Shown in pieces: positions 29,234 to 37,496 of a stretch of DNA of 38,786 nucleotides (the first letter of the stretch is position 1; every line of letters starts with the position of its first letter). The notes below the pieces were generated by a model. It saw nothing but the letters and a program-made list of their open reading frames with translations, ran no database searches and was not told the DNA's origin. The stretch is from Candidatus Bipolaricaulota bacterium (GTDB lineage: Bacteria > Bipolaricaulota > Bipolaricaulia > Bipolaricaulales > Bipolaricaulaceae). A program made the position numbers and the translations under genes. The DNA lies in the NCBI GenBank assembly GCA_014361015.1, contig JACIWJ010000011.1, positions 1 through 38,786 on the forward strand, in the 5' to 3' direction.

Positions 29234-30568
29234 CTAGCCCTCCTTTCGCTTGCGCACGACCTTGCGGAAGCCCTGGTCGCGCACGACCTCGACCTCCGTC
29301 CCCTTGGGGAGGAATCCCTCCTCCGCCACCACGTCGACGAGCTCTCCCGCGAACTCGGCCTGCCCCACCGGCCGGAGGTCGGTGCGGGCGACCCCCGATC
29401 TGCCGATCCATTCCGTCAGCACAGGCTGGCCCCTGTCCCCGGCGCGGCCGGTGATCGCCGTCTGGAGGATCACCCCCCCCAGCCGCAGCCGGGAGCGGGG
29501 GAGCCGGGTGAGGAGGATCACGGTCAGCACGAGGCCGACAACGAGGGCGATCGACACCGCACCCAACGCGGCCCCGGCCTGGCGCGGCTGGGTGAACGGC
29601 CCGATCATGCTCGTGTAGAGCCCGAGCCCGATCAGGACGAGCCCGGCAATCCCCGCCAGCCCGAAGTCGGTGGCGGTGAACACGAAGATCTCCAGCACGA
29701 TCGCCACGATGCCCGCCACGAGGAACACGATCGATTCCCAGCCGGCAAGTCCGGCGAGGTTGTGAGCCCAGAAGAAGACGGCGAACGCGGCGAGCCCAAC
29801 CCCGCCAGCAATCCCGAACCCAGGGGTGAGAGCCTCCCAGAGGAGGCCGAGCACGCCGATCGCGATGAGGAGGGACGCCAGCCACGGGGTGGTCAAGGTC
29901 GCGACAGCGGAGTCCACCCACCGCAGGTGATGCTCCCGCACCACGGCCCCCGCAAGGTCTGTCTCGGCGAGGAGTGCGGCGAGGGAGGCCACGGTGCCCT
30001 CGGAGTACCCCCACTCTGCCGCGGAGTGCGCGGTGAGGGTGAGGAGCTTTCCCCTCTCGACGAGGCCCGGGGCCTCCACGTCGGGGTCGACCATCGCCTC
30101 CGCCAGAGCCGGGTCGCGCCCCCGCTCCTCGGCCGTGGCCCGGAACAGGGCCCGCACGGCGGAGACCGTCTTCTCGGAGGCGGTCGTCATCTCCCCGCCC
30201 GCGTCGAAGTACACCGGGGTCGCCGCGCCCATCACCCCGCCGGGGGCGAAGTAGATCCGCTCGCAGGCCAAGGCGAGGAGGGCCCCCGCTGAGTACGCCT
30301 CCCGGTTCACGTACGCGAGCGTGGGGATCCCCGCTCCCAGGATGAGGTCCCGGCACGCGATCGCCGCATCGAGGTAGCCTCCCGGGGTGGCGAACTCGAC
30401 CACCACCGCCGCCGCCCCTGCCGCCTCCGCCTCGGCGAGGCCCGTCCGGATAAAAGAAACGGTCCCCCGCCCGATCTCCCCATCGATGCGCAGGAGCCAC
30501 ACCTCGGACGCACTGCCCCCCAGCGCAGCGGCGGCGATCACCACGAGGACCAGCCCAAACGCTCTCAT
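29234..30568 (-). CDS. nfeD: NfeD-family membrane serine protease, long form with ClpP-like domain
   Basis: 444 residues. A signal or anchor helix (MRAFGLVLVVIAAAALGG) precedes a ClpP-class protease domain: LLRIDGEIGRGTVSF, VVVEFATPGGYLDAAI and the nucleophile Ser in NREAYSAGALLALACERI. Four to six membrane helices follow (about 235-385, e.g. FFWAHNLAGLAGWESIVFLV), then a soluble OB-fold NfeD domain (TGRAGDRGQPVL... FLPKGTEVEVV). NfeD long forms cleave or tether flotillin/stomatin partners. floA is immediately downstream. The ATG has no ribosome site; the -10 box TACAAT only 6 nt upstream suggests a leaderless message. Confidence 0.95.
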   Translation of the reverse strand: MRAFGLVLVVIAAAALGGSASEVWLLRIDGEIGRGTVSFIRTGLAEAEAAGAAAVVVEFATPGGYLDAAIACRDLILGAGIPTLAYVNREAYSAGALLALACERIYFAPGGVMGAATPVYFDAGGEMTTASEKTVSAVRALFRATAEERGRDPALAEAMVDPDVEAPGLVERGKLLTLTAHSAAEWGYSEGTVASLAALLAETDLAGAVVREHHLRWVDSAVATLTTPWLASLLIAIGVLGLLWEALTPGFGIAGGVGLAAFAVFFWAHNLAGLAGWESIVFLVAGIVAIVLEIFVFTATDFGLAGIAGLVLIGLGLYTSMIGPFTQPRQAGAALGAVSIALVVGLVLTVILLTRLPRSRLRLGGVILQTAITGRAGDRGQPVLTEWIGRSGVARTDLRPVGQAEFAGELVDVVAEEGFLPKGTEVEVVRDQGFRKVVRKRKEG

Positions 30569-30574
30569 GTTGAG

Positions 30575-30603
30575 ATTGTAGGGGGGCGGGGGGATGGCGC
30601 CAA
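30575..30603 (-). promoter_or_regulatory. Promoter of the nfeD-floA operon (leaderless type)
   Basis: On the minus strand TTGGCG (30598-30603), 17 bp and TACAAT (30575-30580), which ends 6 nt before the nfeD ATG. Transcription would begin at or next to the start codon. Confidence 0.55.
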
Positions 30604-30847
30604 CCGGCCCGTGGGCCGCGACGGGGAATGGGGCGGGGTGCCGACCGCGGCGGCACGGAGCACCGCGCCCTCGTTCACGGGAAGCAGGGAGGCGCAGCGC
30701 CGTACCCAGAACCGTCCCGCACCCCGGCCGCGATCCCAAGGAGGAGGTTGGCGAGCGCCCCCGCGCGGGGCCGAGGTTAGCTTCAGAGGGGACACGGGCC
30801 CCGCAGTTCTCCGTCCCCCGCGGTAACCTTGTTCTGGGTGATCGCGC

Positions 30848-31615
30848 ATGCGCAAGATGGTTCTCTCGCTGGTGTTCCTCGTCCTCGTGGCCAGTACGGC
30901 GTGGGCGGAACTCGTGCGCCGCGGTCCGATCCTCATCACCTCCGACGAGGACTTCACCTCAGACAACGGCGTGGTCGGGGGATGGGGGATCCTCGGCGAC
31001 CCCTTTGTGATCTCCGGGGTCAGGATCGATGCCGGGGGCGAGGACTACGGGATCCTCATCTCGGGCACAACCCGTCCCGTGGTGATCCGAGACGTGGAGG
31101 TCCTGGGGGCCCGCCGGGCGGGGATCAAGGTCCAGAGCGCGAGGAACGTGGCAATCGAGAACGTGTGGGTGCGCGGATGCGCCACCGGGATCAGCGTGTT
31201 CCTCGGCACCGCCGTCTCTGTGTCCGGCTCCCGGGTTGAGGAGTGCCCCGACGGGGTAAGGGTCATGTTCTCATCGCAGGTCGGGCTGACGGATCTCGTC
31301 GTGTCGCGCTGTCGCACGGGGGTTTGGTTCGTGGGGACGACGGGCTCCCACCTCACGGGATCGGTCGTGGAAGGGTGCGACGCGGGGATTCTGGTCGAGC
31401 TCCATTGCGAAGGGATCCTGGTCGCCCGCAATACGATCCGGGGATGCCGGATCCCGGCCCAGAGCGAGGGTGGAGCGGCGTGGGACGATGGGGCCCGGGG
31501 GAACCACTGGGAGGGGTTCCTCGCCATGGACGCTGATGGGGACGGGATCCTTGACCAGCCCTATCGGGTCGGGGTGGAGGAGGACCGATTCCCGCTCGCT
31601 TCCCCCGAGCGGTAG
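30848..31615 (+). CDS. Secreted right-handed beta-helix protein, NosD-like
   Basis: 255 residues with a clear signal peptide (MRKMVLSLVFLVLVASTAWA). The mature part opens PILITSDEDFTSDNGVVGG, the usual NosD/CASH start. Repeated parallel-helix coils of about 22-24 residues follow: GILISGTTRPVVIRDVEV, GIKVQSARNVAIENVWV, GISVFLGTAVSVSGSRV, GVRVMFSSQVGLTDLVV, GILVELHCEGILVARNTI. It ends with GNHWEGFLAMDADGDGILDQPY, where the Asp-rich turn may bind calcium. NosD delivers copper to nitrous oxide reductase, but no nos genes are here, so a surface or polysaccharide-related role is equally possible. Its 3' end overlaps the convergent membrane-protein gene by 55 nt. Confidence 0.88.
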   Translation: MRKMVLSLVFLVLVASTAWAELVRRGPILITSDEDFTSDNGVVGGWGILGDPFVISGVRIDAGGEDYGILISGTTRPVVIRDVEVLGARRAGIKVQSARNVAIENVWVRGCATGISVFLGTAVSVSGSRVEECPDGVRVMFSSQVGLTDLVVSRCRTGVWFVGTTGSHLTGSVVEGCDAGILVELHCEGILVARNTIRGCRIPAQSEGGAAWDDGARGNHWEGFLAMDADGDGILDQPYRVGVEEDRFPLASPER

Positions 31616-32091
31616 GTCCGACCGATCCCCCGCACGACGAGGACGAGCCCCAGCCACAGCGCGGTCGCTCCCCCAACGAGCCCCCAGAACGGGAGCGGGA
31701 CGGGGAGTGCGGTGAACCCGACCCCGGCGGCGATGCCCGCTGCGCCGAGCGCCGTGGACCGGAGGAGGGCGGCGCGGGCGAGGCGACGCGCGGTCCCGGG
31801 TTCCCCACGCTGAAGGCGGGAGATCCACAGCAGCCCGAGGTCCCAGCTCCACAGGGCGAGGGAGGCCGCGGCCAGGGCGGGGATCAGGGCTCCGGCGAAC
31901 GCGGCCCCGGCGGCGAGCCCGAAGGCAAGGAAGAGGCCGAGGGTCAGGCACCCCCGCCTCCGCCTGACGAGCCCCAAGCTCCACACCGCGGGGACGAGGA
32001 GGGATGCCCACCACGCGGGGACGACGGGGAACCCGAGTCCCCCCCACGCGGCGACCCACACCCCGATCATCCCCAGCCCGGGGACGATCAT
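31561..32091 (-). CDS. Small integral membrane protein of the MoxR/DUF58 operon
   Basis: 176 residues with about five to six hydrophobic helices (GMIGVWVAAWGGLGF, WASLLVPAVWSLGLV, CLTLGLFLAFGLAAGAAFAGAL, LGAAGIAAGVGF, FWGLVGGATALWLGLVLVV) and an Arg-rich tail. ATG overlaps the DUF58 gene stop (ATGA), so it is the last cistron of that operon. No family is recognised. Its last 18 codons overlap the 3' end of the convergent NosD-like gene. Confidence 0.7.
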   Translation of the reverse strand: MIVPGLGMIGVWVAAWGGLGFPVVPAWWASLLVPAVWSLGLVRRRRGCLTLGLFLAFGLAAGAAFAGALIPALAAASLALWSWDLGLLWISRLQRGEPGTARRLARAALLRSTALGAAGIAAGVGFTALPVPLPFWGLVGGATALWLGLVLVVRGIGRTYRSGEASGNRSSSTPTR

Positions 32092-33350
32092 TGGACCCTC
32101 CGCCAGCCGGCCTTGGCCTGGGGGGCCAGGGGGTACCGAACATCCCACACCACCGGTCGGGCCCGGGCCGCATGGAGGCGCGCCACGATCGTCTGCCGCT
32201 CCAGCTGGAGGATCCGGCGGGCGATCTCCACCTCCGGATCCCTCCGGGAGGGCCCGGGGACCGTGGTCGGATCGGGGATGAGGACCATCACCCGGTACCC
32301 GCGGGCGGTGAGCGTCCCCAGGTCCTCCGCATCGCCGGGAAGGAGGGGCGATACGAGGGCCACCTGGGACCCGGGCCGGAGGAGGCGCGTCGGGATCCGG
32401 GTGAGCTCGGCGAACACCTCCGATGTCCCCAGCCGGGCGCGGGCTAGCTCCCCGAGCAGCCGCTCCCCGTGGCGGCGGCCGTAGCCGGGATAGACCCAGT
32501 CCACATACGCTCCGTACAGGAGGAGCCCCACCCGGTGTCCGCTGGCGAGGAAGGCCTGGCACAGGCTGGCCGCCCCCCGGACAGCGTGGTCGAGGAGATC
32601 GAGGGGGTGTTCCACGCGGTACGCGCGCTCCCGCACGTCGAGCACGACCGCGACGTCGGCGGCCCGTTCCTCCTCGAACTCCGTCACCACCAGCTCGCCG
32701 ACCCGCGCCGCAGCCTTCCAGTTGATGCGCCGGATCTCATCCCCGGGGCGGTACTCGCGGGTCCCGAAGAACTCGATCCCCACCCCCCCGCGGCGAGAGC
32801 GGGCCGTCCCGGCCTGGACCAGGGTGCGGCGGGGCGCGATCGCGATCCCCCTCAGGCGCTCGAACCGCGGCAGTACGGTGAGGGGCGTGGGGCAGGGGAG
32901 GTCATCGTACCACGTCGCGTAGCCGAGGAGGTCCTCCGCCTCGACGTGCAGGGAGCGGAGCGGGTAGTGGCCGCGGCGGGCGCGCACTGTGTACCGCAAC
33001 GAGACGCTATCCCCTCCCCCAAGCTCGGCCACCCCCTCGGTGGCCCCGTCCGTCAGCTCGAGCCCAGGAGGGAGAGGGTCGGTCACGTGGACGAGCTCGA
33101 CCCGCGATCCGCGGTTCACGAGGGTGGTCTCGACCTCCACCGTCTCCCCCTCCCACAGCCGAATTGCGGACAGGGTGCGGTGCGCGGCGAACCGGGGCCG
33201 GCGATCTCCGACCGCGAACAGGTACCCCCCCACGAGGTGTACGGCCACGGGGAGGGCCAGGAAGGCGAGGGGAGGCAGCCGGAACCCAATCCCAAGGGCG
33301 AGGAGGAGGACGAGGAGGGCAAACTCCGTCCGCGCCTTGGGGCTCTCCAT
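32088..33350 (-). CDS. DUF58-domain protein
   Basis: 420 residues. Two N-terminal membrane helices (FALLVLLLALGIGF, LAFLALPVAVHLVGGYLFAV) are followed by a beta-sandwich-like region (GETVEVETTLVNRG, LTDGATEGVAELGGGDSVSLRY). The DUF58 core is FGTREYRPGDEIRRINWKA near 210-230, then EEERAADVAVVLDVRE, a von Willebrand A-like segment. DUF58 proteins are regular partners of MoxR ATPases and are thought to act in assembly or maturation of cell-surface or metal-containing complexes. The ATG shares one base with the MoxR stop (TGATG). Confidence 0.93.
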   Translation of the reverse strand: MESPKARTEFALLVLLLALGIGFRLPPLAFLALPVAVHLVGGYLFAVGDRRPRFAAHRTLSAIRLWEGETVEVETTLVNRGSRVELVHVTDPLPPGLELTDGATEGVAELGGGDSVSLRYTVRARRGHYPLRSLHVEAEDLLGYATWYDDLPCPTPLTVLPRFERLRGIAIAPRRTLVQAGTARSRRGGVGIEFFGTREYRPGDEIRRINWKAAARVGELVVTEFEEERAADVAVVLDVRERAYRVEHPLDLLDHAVRGAASLCQAFLASGHRVGLLLYGAYVDWVYPGYGRRHGERLLGELARARLGTSEVFAELTRIPTRLLRPGSQVALVSPLLPGDAEDLGTLTARGYRVMVLIPDPTTVPGPSRRDPEVEIARRILQLERQTIVARLHAARARPVVWDVRYPLAPQAKAGWRRVQ

Positions 33351-34300
33351 CACCGTACCTTGGGGACTGGGGTGGTGCGCACTATCTCCGCGACAACGTC
33401 CTCCGCCCGCACGTCGCGGGTCCATAGCTCAGGGGCGAGGATGAGCCGGTGGGCCAGCGCTGGCACGGCCACCGCTTTCACGTCGTCGGGAAGGACGTAG
33501 TCCCGCCCGGCCAGGGCGGCTCGGGCTCGGGACAGCTTGAGCAGGGCCAACGTCCCCCGGGGGCTCGCCCCCACGGCGAGCGAGCCGTGGCCCCTGGTCT
33601 GGCCAACGATCCGCACCATGTACCCCAGGAGATCGGGGTCCACGAACACCCCCTCCAGGGCCCGCCGCATGTGGAGCACCTCAGCGGCGTTGGTCACCGC
33701 TGGCAGCACGACCTCCTCGGCCCGCCGCTCGATCCGGCGCCGCAGGATCTCCTCCTCCTCCGCGACGGCGGGATATCCGAACCGGACACGCACGAGGAAC
33801 CGATCCACCTGGGCCTCAGGGAGGGGAAACGTCCCCTCGAACTCGATCGGGTTCTGGGTGGCAAGGACCACGAACGGCTGCGGCAGCGGGCGGGTATCGC
33901 CCTCGATCGTGGCCTGTCCTTCCTGCATCGCCTCGAGGAGGGCGGACTGGGTCTTCGGGGTGGCACGGTTGATCTCGTCGGCGAGGATCAGCTGGGCGAA
34001 GATGGGACCTGGCCGGAACTCGAACCTTCCCTCGTCGCGGCGGTAGAGATGCGTGCCCACGATGTCCGCGGGGAGGAGGTCGGGGGTGAACTGGATCCGG
34101 CTGAAGGTGAGCCCGAGCGTCCACGAGAAGCACCGCGCGGCGAGGGTCTTCGCCAACCCCGGGTAATCCTCCAGCAGGACGTGCCCCCCGGCGAGGATCG
34201 CCCCCAGGATGAGGGACAGCGCCTCCCGTTTCCCGACGATCACCTGCTCGATCCGGGACAGGATCGCGTCCCCGCGAGCGGCAACGTCATCGATCGTCAA
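33350..34300 (-). CDS. MoxR-family AAA+ ATPase
   Basis: 316 residues, normal MoxR length. It carries the Walker A VLLEDYPGLAKT at 41-52, QFTPDLLPADIVG, Walker B LILADEINRATPKTQSALLEAM near 108-129, sensor 1 FVVLATQNPIEFEGTFPLPEAQVDRF, and the lid GASPRGTLALLKLSRARA. It is a chaperone-like ATPase working with the DUF58 protein encoded downstream. The start is TTG with GGAGG 5 nt upstream, overlapping the preceding gene by 14 nt. Confidence 0.95.
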   Translation of the reverse strand: MTIDDVAARGDAILSRIEQVIVGKREALSLILGAILAGGHVLLEDYPGLAKTLAARCFSWTLGLTFSRIQFTPDLLPADIVGTHLYRRDEGRFEFRPGPIFAQLILADEINRATPKTQSALLEAMQEGQATIEGDTRPLPQPFVVLATQNPIEFEGTFPLPEAQVDRFLVRVRFGYPAVAEEEEILRRRIERRAEEVVLPAVTNAAEVLHMRRALEGVFVDPDLLGYMVRIVGQTRGHGSLAVGASPRGTLALLKLSRARAALAGRDYVLPDDVKAVAVPALAHRLILAPELWTRDVRAEDVVAEIVRTTPVPKVR

Positions 34301-34910
34301 GCTTGCCTCCTTGTGCGTAGTTCCACAGCGCGTTCACCGCCTGGGCGACCGTCCCGAGATGGTCCCCCCACCGCGCCCGGGGGGCGTGGGCATCGCGGGG
34401 CCGCAGCACAGCCGCCACCGCAGGGTGCGGGGGCCATTTCCCCTCCTCGAGCTCCTCCCACGCCCGCTGGGTGGGGATCGCTTCCCGTCGTGTTCGCAGC
34501 TCGACCGCGATCCCGCGCAGCCGGCCGGCGAGCTCGTGGCGGGCGGAGGGAGACGTTCCCGCACGGCGGATCGTCCTCGCGAGGCTTGCCAGCTCGGAAG
34601 GCTGAGGCGCGACCGAGGCGCGAGGCCCGGTGCGCACGGCACGGGTCCGCGGTCCGAGGCGGAGGGTGAGGGAGGCGAGGAGGACAAGGAGCACGACCCA
34701 TACCAAGCCCTGATCGAGGGAGTCGAGGAGCCAGATGGCGCGGACCACGGCCCACAGGATCCAGTCCGCCACACCCACCAGCGCGTACGCGAGGAGACCT
34801 GCCGCCGCGATCCAGACCGCGACCCATCCCCACCTAGCCCCCGGCCCGCTCCACGGAGGCCAGCGCCGCCAGCGCCGCCTCGCGGCGGGGCTCGCTCTCC
34901 TTGTGGCCAT
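34287..34910 (-). CDS. Membrane protein of unknown family between DUF4129 and MoxR genes
   Basis: 207 residues. Two membrane helices follow an Arg/Pro-rich start: VAVWIAAAGLLAYALVGVADWILWAVV (about 30-55) and VWVVLLVLLASLTLRLG (about 68-85). The C-terminal half is soluble and helical (RHELAGRLRGIAVELRTRRE, AWEELEEGKWPP). The ATG has GAGGTG upstream but overlaps the DUF4129 gene by 77 nt, an unusually long overlap; no other start fits. Position between DUF4129 and MoxR suggests part of the same membrane complex. Confidence 0.7.
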   Translation of the reverse strand: MATRRASPAARRRWRRWPPWSGPGARWGWVAVWIAAAGLLAYALVGVADWILWAVVRAIWLLDSLDQGLVWVVLLVLLASLTLRLGPRTRAVRTGPRASVAPQPSELASLARTIRRAGTSPSARHELAGRLRGIAVELRTRREAIPTQRAWEELEEGKWPPHPAVAAVLRPRDAHAPRARWGDHLGTVAQAVNALWNYAQGGKLDDR

Positions 34911-35676
34911 AGCGCACCTCCTCGAACAGCTGGGTCAGGATCCGCACCGGCTCGCTGCGGAACCCGAGGGCAACGAGACGGTCGGCGAGCTCGCGCGGGG
35001 TGAGGGTGGGAAGCCTCGCCTCGTTCACGCGCGGGGAGAGGATCTCCACCATCCGCAGCCAGCACCGGATCACGACGTCGGACACGGGGAGGCCACGGGC
35101 GAGCTCGGCCGTGGCGGACTGGGCTGCGGTCTCGATCTCCTCGGCCGCCGACTGCGGCCGCGGCCGGAACCGCCGCCCCGCCCACCACGCGATGAGGGCC
35201 CCTCCCCCTCCCGCTACGAGGTAAGCGAGCCACGGCGGGACGCGCGGCGGGGGGACCTCCTCCCGTCCCTCCCCGCTCGCGGTCAGGCCCGACCCGGGGA
35301 GCAGGGGAGCCGGGCCCTCCCCGTGGAGGGGGATCTCGTCCACCGCCGAGCGGAGGGAGGTCGAGATCGCATGGGCCACCGCCGCCAATGCGGCGAGCAT
35401 CACCAACGCCCGGAGGAGCTTCGTTCGGTACCTTCGGGAGAAGAGGGCTCCCCCCACGGCCACCACCAGGAACACCAGCGCTACGATCACGATCAGATCG
35501 AGCAGCCACTCCGGGCCGGGAAGGGCGAGGGGCTCGTCCGGCGCCGGGAGGAGGGCCTCCCCCTCTCCCCCCTCGCCGCGGGCGCCCCGGAACTCGATCC
35601 CGGACAGCCCCGCAGCGAGGAACCCCAGGATGACGATCAGGAGCCCACCGAGGAGTGCCAGCCGCGCCCGGGTCAT
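34834..35676 (-). CDS. DUF4129-domain membrane protein
   Basis: 280 residues. Helices at about 5-25 (LALLGGLLIVILGFLAAGL), 55-80 (LLDLIVIVALVFLVVAVGGALF), 88-105 and 150-170 (PWLAYLVAGGGGALIAWWAG). The C-terminal DUF4129 segment reads VIRCWLRMVEILSP, TLTPRELADRLVALGF, ILTQLFEEVRYG near 205-260. This domain is commonly at the end of membrane transglutaminases encoded beside MoxR/DUF58; here no transglutaminase domain is present. The ATG overlaps the aspS stop as ATGA. Confidence 0.85.
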   Translation of the reverse strand: MTRARLALLGGLLIVILGFLAAGLSGIEFRGARGEGGEGEALLPAPDEPLALPGPEWLLDLIVIVALVFLVVAVGGALFSRRYRTKLLRALVMLAALAAVAHAISTSLRSAVDEIPLHGEGPAPLLPGSGLTASGEGREEVPPPRVPPWLAYLVAGGGGALIAWWAGRRFRPRPQSAAEEIETAAQSATAELARGLPVSDVVIRCWLRMVEILSPRVNEARLPTLTPRELADRLVALGFRSEPVRILTQLFEEVRYGHKESEPRREAALAALASVERAGG

Positions 35677-37388
35677 GGTTCCAGCCGCAGGCCGAGCTCC
35701 CGGAGCTGCCCCTCGTCGACCGGGGCCGGGGCGTCGGTGAGGGGACACGAACCGGTGGTCGTCTTCGGAAACGCGATCACCTCGCGGATCGAGGGCTCGG
35801 CGGCCATCATCATCACCCACCGGTCCAGTCCGAACGCGATCCCCCCATGAGGGGGCGCCCCGTAGTCGAGGGCACGCAGGAAGAACCCGAACCGCCGCTC
35901 CGCCTCCTCCCGTTCGATCCCTAGAACGCGGAAGATCTTCTCCTGGAGCTCGCGGCGGTGGATCCGGATCGAACCCGAGGCGAGCTCGACCCCGTTCACC
36001 ACGAGGTCGTAGCACTTGGCCCGCACCCGCAGCGGATCGCTGTCGAGGAAGGAGAGGTCCTCGTCGCGGGGGGAGGTGAATGGGTGGTGCTCGGACTCGA
36101 GCCGGCCCTCGCCTTCCTTGAACAGGGGGAAGTCGACGATCCAGGCAAGCCCCCAGCGGTCGGGCTGGATGAGGCCGAGTTCGCTCGCCAAGCGGGAGCG
36201 CAGGTCGCCGAGGGCGACGGCCACAGTCTCGGGCTGGCCCGCGGCGAGGAGGACAAGATCTCCAGTCTGCGCACCGGCCTGCGCGGCGACCGAGGCCAAC
36301 ACCTCCCCGGGGACGTGTCTCCCCAGCGAGGAGACGATCCCCTCCCCGAGTTTGATCCATGCCAGACCTGGGAGGCCGTGGCCCTTCGCCGCCTCCTCGA
36401 GCCTCGCCACCTCGCCCCGCGACCTCGTCGCCCCACCGGGCACGGAGAGGGCCCGCACCGCGCCTCCGCTCGCCACCGCAAGGGCGAACGGCCGGATCGG
36501 GCCGGCGGCGAAGTGGTCCGAGACGTCGGCGATCTCCATTCCGAACCGGAGGTCGGGCTTGTCCGACCCGTAGCGGGCGAGCGCCTCCGCGTGGGGAAGG
36601 CGAGGCAGGGGGAGGCTGATCTCGGCCCCGATCGCCTCCCGGAACACGTGTGCGACGAGGCCCTCGAGGAGGGGGAACAGCTCCTCCGGGTCGTCGAGGA
36701 ACGCCATCTCCAGGTCGAGCTGGGTGAACTCCGGCTGCCGGTCGGCGCGGAGGTCCTCGTCGCGGAAGCAGCGCACGATCTGGAAGTAGCGCTCGACGCC
36801 GGAGATGACAAGGATCTGCTTGAACAGCTGCGGGGACTGGGGGAGGGCGTAGAACGCCCCCCGAGCAAGCCGCGATGGGACGAGGAAGTCGCGGGCCCCC
36901 TCAGGGGTGGACCGGGTCAGCATCGGCGTCTCGACCTCGATGAACCCCTCGCGATCGAGATAGCGGCGGATGGCAAGGCAGGTGCGGTGGCGGAGGCGGA
37001 GGTTGCGCTGCATCCGCAGCCGCCGCAGGTCGAGGTACCGATAGCGGAGCCGCGTCTCCTCGCTCGGGGTGCCCTCGTCCGCCACCGGGAGGGGGAGGGG
37101 TTGTGATCGGCTCAGCACCTCGATCTCGCTCGGCTCGACCTCGACCTCCCCCGTGGGAAGGGACGGGTTGGGCGCCTCGCGGAGGCGGACCGTGCCCGTG
37201 ACCCGAACCACGTCCTCGTGGGCAAGGCGCTCCCCGCTGCGCAGGACGAGCTGGACGATCCCCGAGGCGTCGCGGAGGTCCACGAACGTGACCCCACCTA
37301 GGTCGCGCACCCGGTGAACCCACCCCGCGAGGACGACCTTCCGCCCCGCCGCCTCCCGCCGCAACTCACCACACTTGTCCCTGTGCAC
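35673..37388 (-). CDS. aspS: Aspartyl-tRNA synthetase, bacterial type
   Basis: 571 residues with the full bacterial layout. The N-terminal anticodon-binding OB fold is AGWVHRVRDLGGVTFVDLRD. The class II catalytic core has motif 2 in RYFQIVRCFRDEDLRADRQPEFTQLD, preceded by ALPQSPQLFKQIL. The bacterial GAD insertion domain follows (about 290-420), then motif 3 GIAFGLDRWVMMM. It charges tRNA-Asp and, in lineages lacking AsnRS, also tRNA-Asn. Leu is present in RDLGG where Pseudomonas-type non-discriminating enzymes have His (from memory), which would favour a discriminating enzyme. Start GTG follows AAGGGGGG. It leads the DUF4129/MoxR/DUF58 operon. Confidence 0.97.
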   Translation of the reverse strand: MHRDKCGELRREAAGRKVVLAGWVHRVRDLGGVTFVDLRDASGIVQLVLRSGERLAHEDVVRVTGTVRLREAPNPSLPTGEVEVEPSEIEVLSRSQPLPLPVADEGTPSEETRLRYRYLDLRRLRMQRNLRLRHRTCLAIRRYLDREGFIEVETPMLTRSTPEGARDFLVPSRLARGAFYALPQSPQLFKQILVISGVERYFQIVRCFRDEDLRADRQPEFTQLDLEMAFLDDPEELFPLLEGLVAHVFREAIGAEISLPLPRLPHAEALARYGSDKPDLRFGMEIADVSDHFAAGPIRPFALAVASGGAVRALSVPGGATRSRGEVARLEEAAKGHGLPGLAWIKLGEGIVSSLGRHVPGEVLASVAAQAGAQTGDLVLLAAGQPETVAVALGDLRSRLASELGLIQPDRWGLAWIVDFPLFKEGEGRLESEHHPFTSPRDEDLSFLDSDPLRVRAKCYDLVVNGVELASGSIRIHRRELQEKIFRVLGIEREEAERRFGFFLRALDYGAPPHGGIAFGLDRWVMMMAAEPSIREVIAFPKTTTGSCPLTDAPAPVDEGQLRELGLRLEP

Positions 37389-37473
37389 CGGTTCCCCCCT
37401 TCAACGATTCGAGCCTGCGGAGCCGCCACCGTCGCACGCGATCGGTCCCGGATGGCGCTTCCCGGCCGGCGGA

Positions 37474-37479
37474 ATTGTA
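37474..37479 (-). promoter_or_regulatory. Possible -10 box upstream of aspS
   Basis: TACAAT on the minus strand about 85 nt before the aspS GTG, just past the helicase-nuclease stop. The -35 at 17 bp (CTGTGA) is poor. A leader of about 80 nt would result; I see no T-box or clear attenuator in it. Confidence 0.35.
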
Positions 37480-37496
37480 GTGCGAACCCTGCCCCA

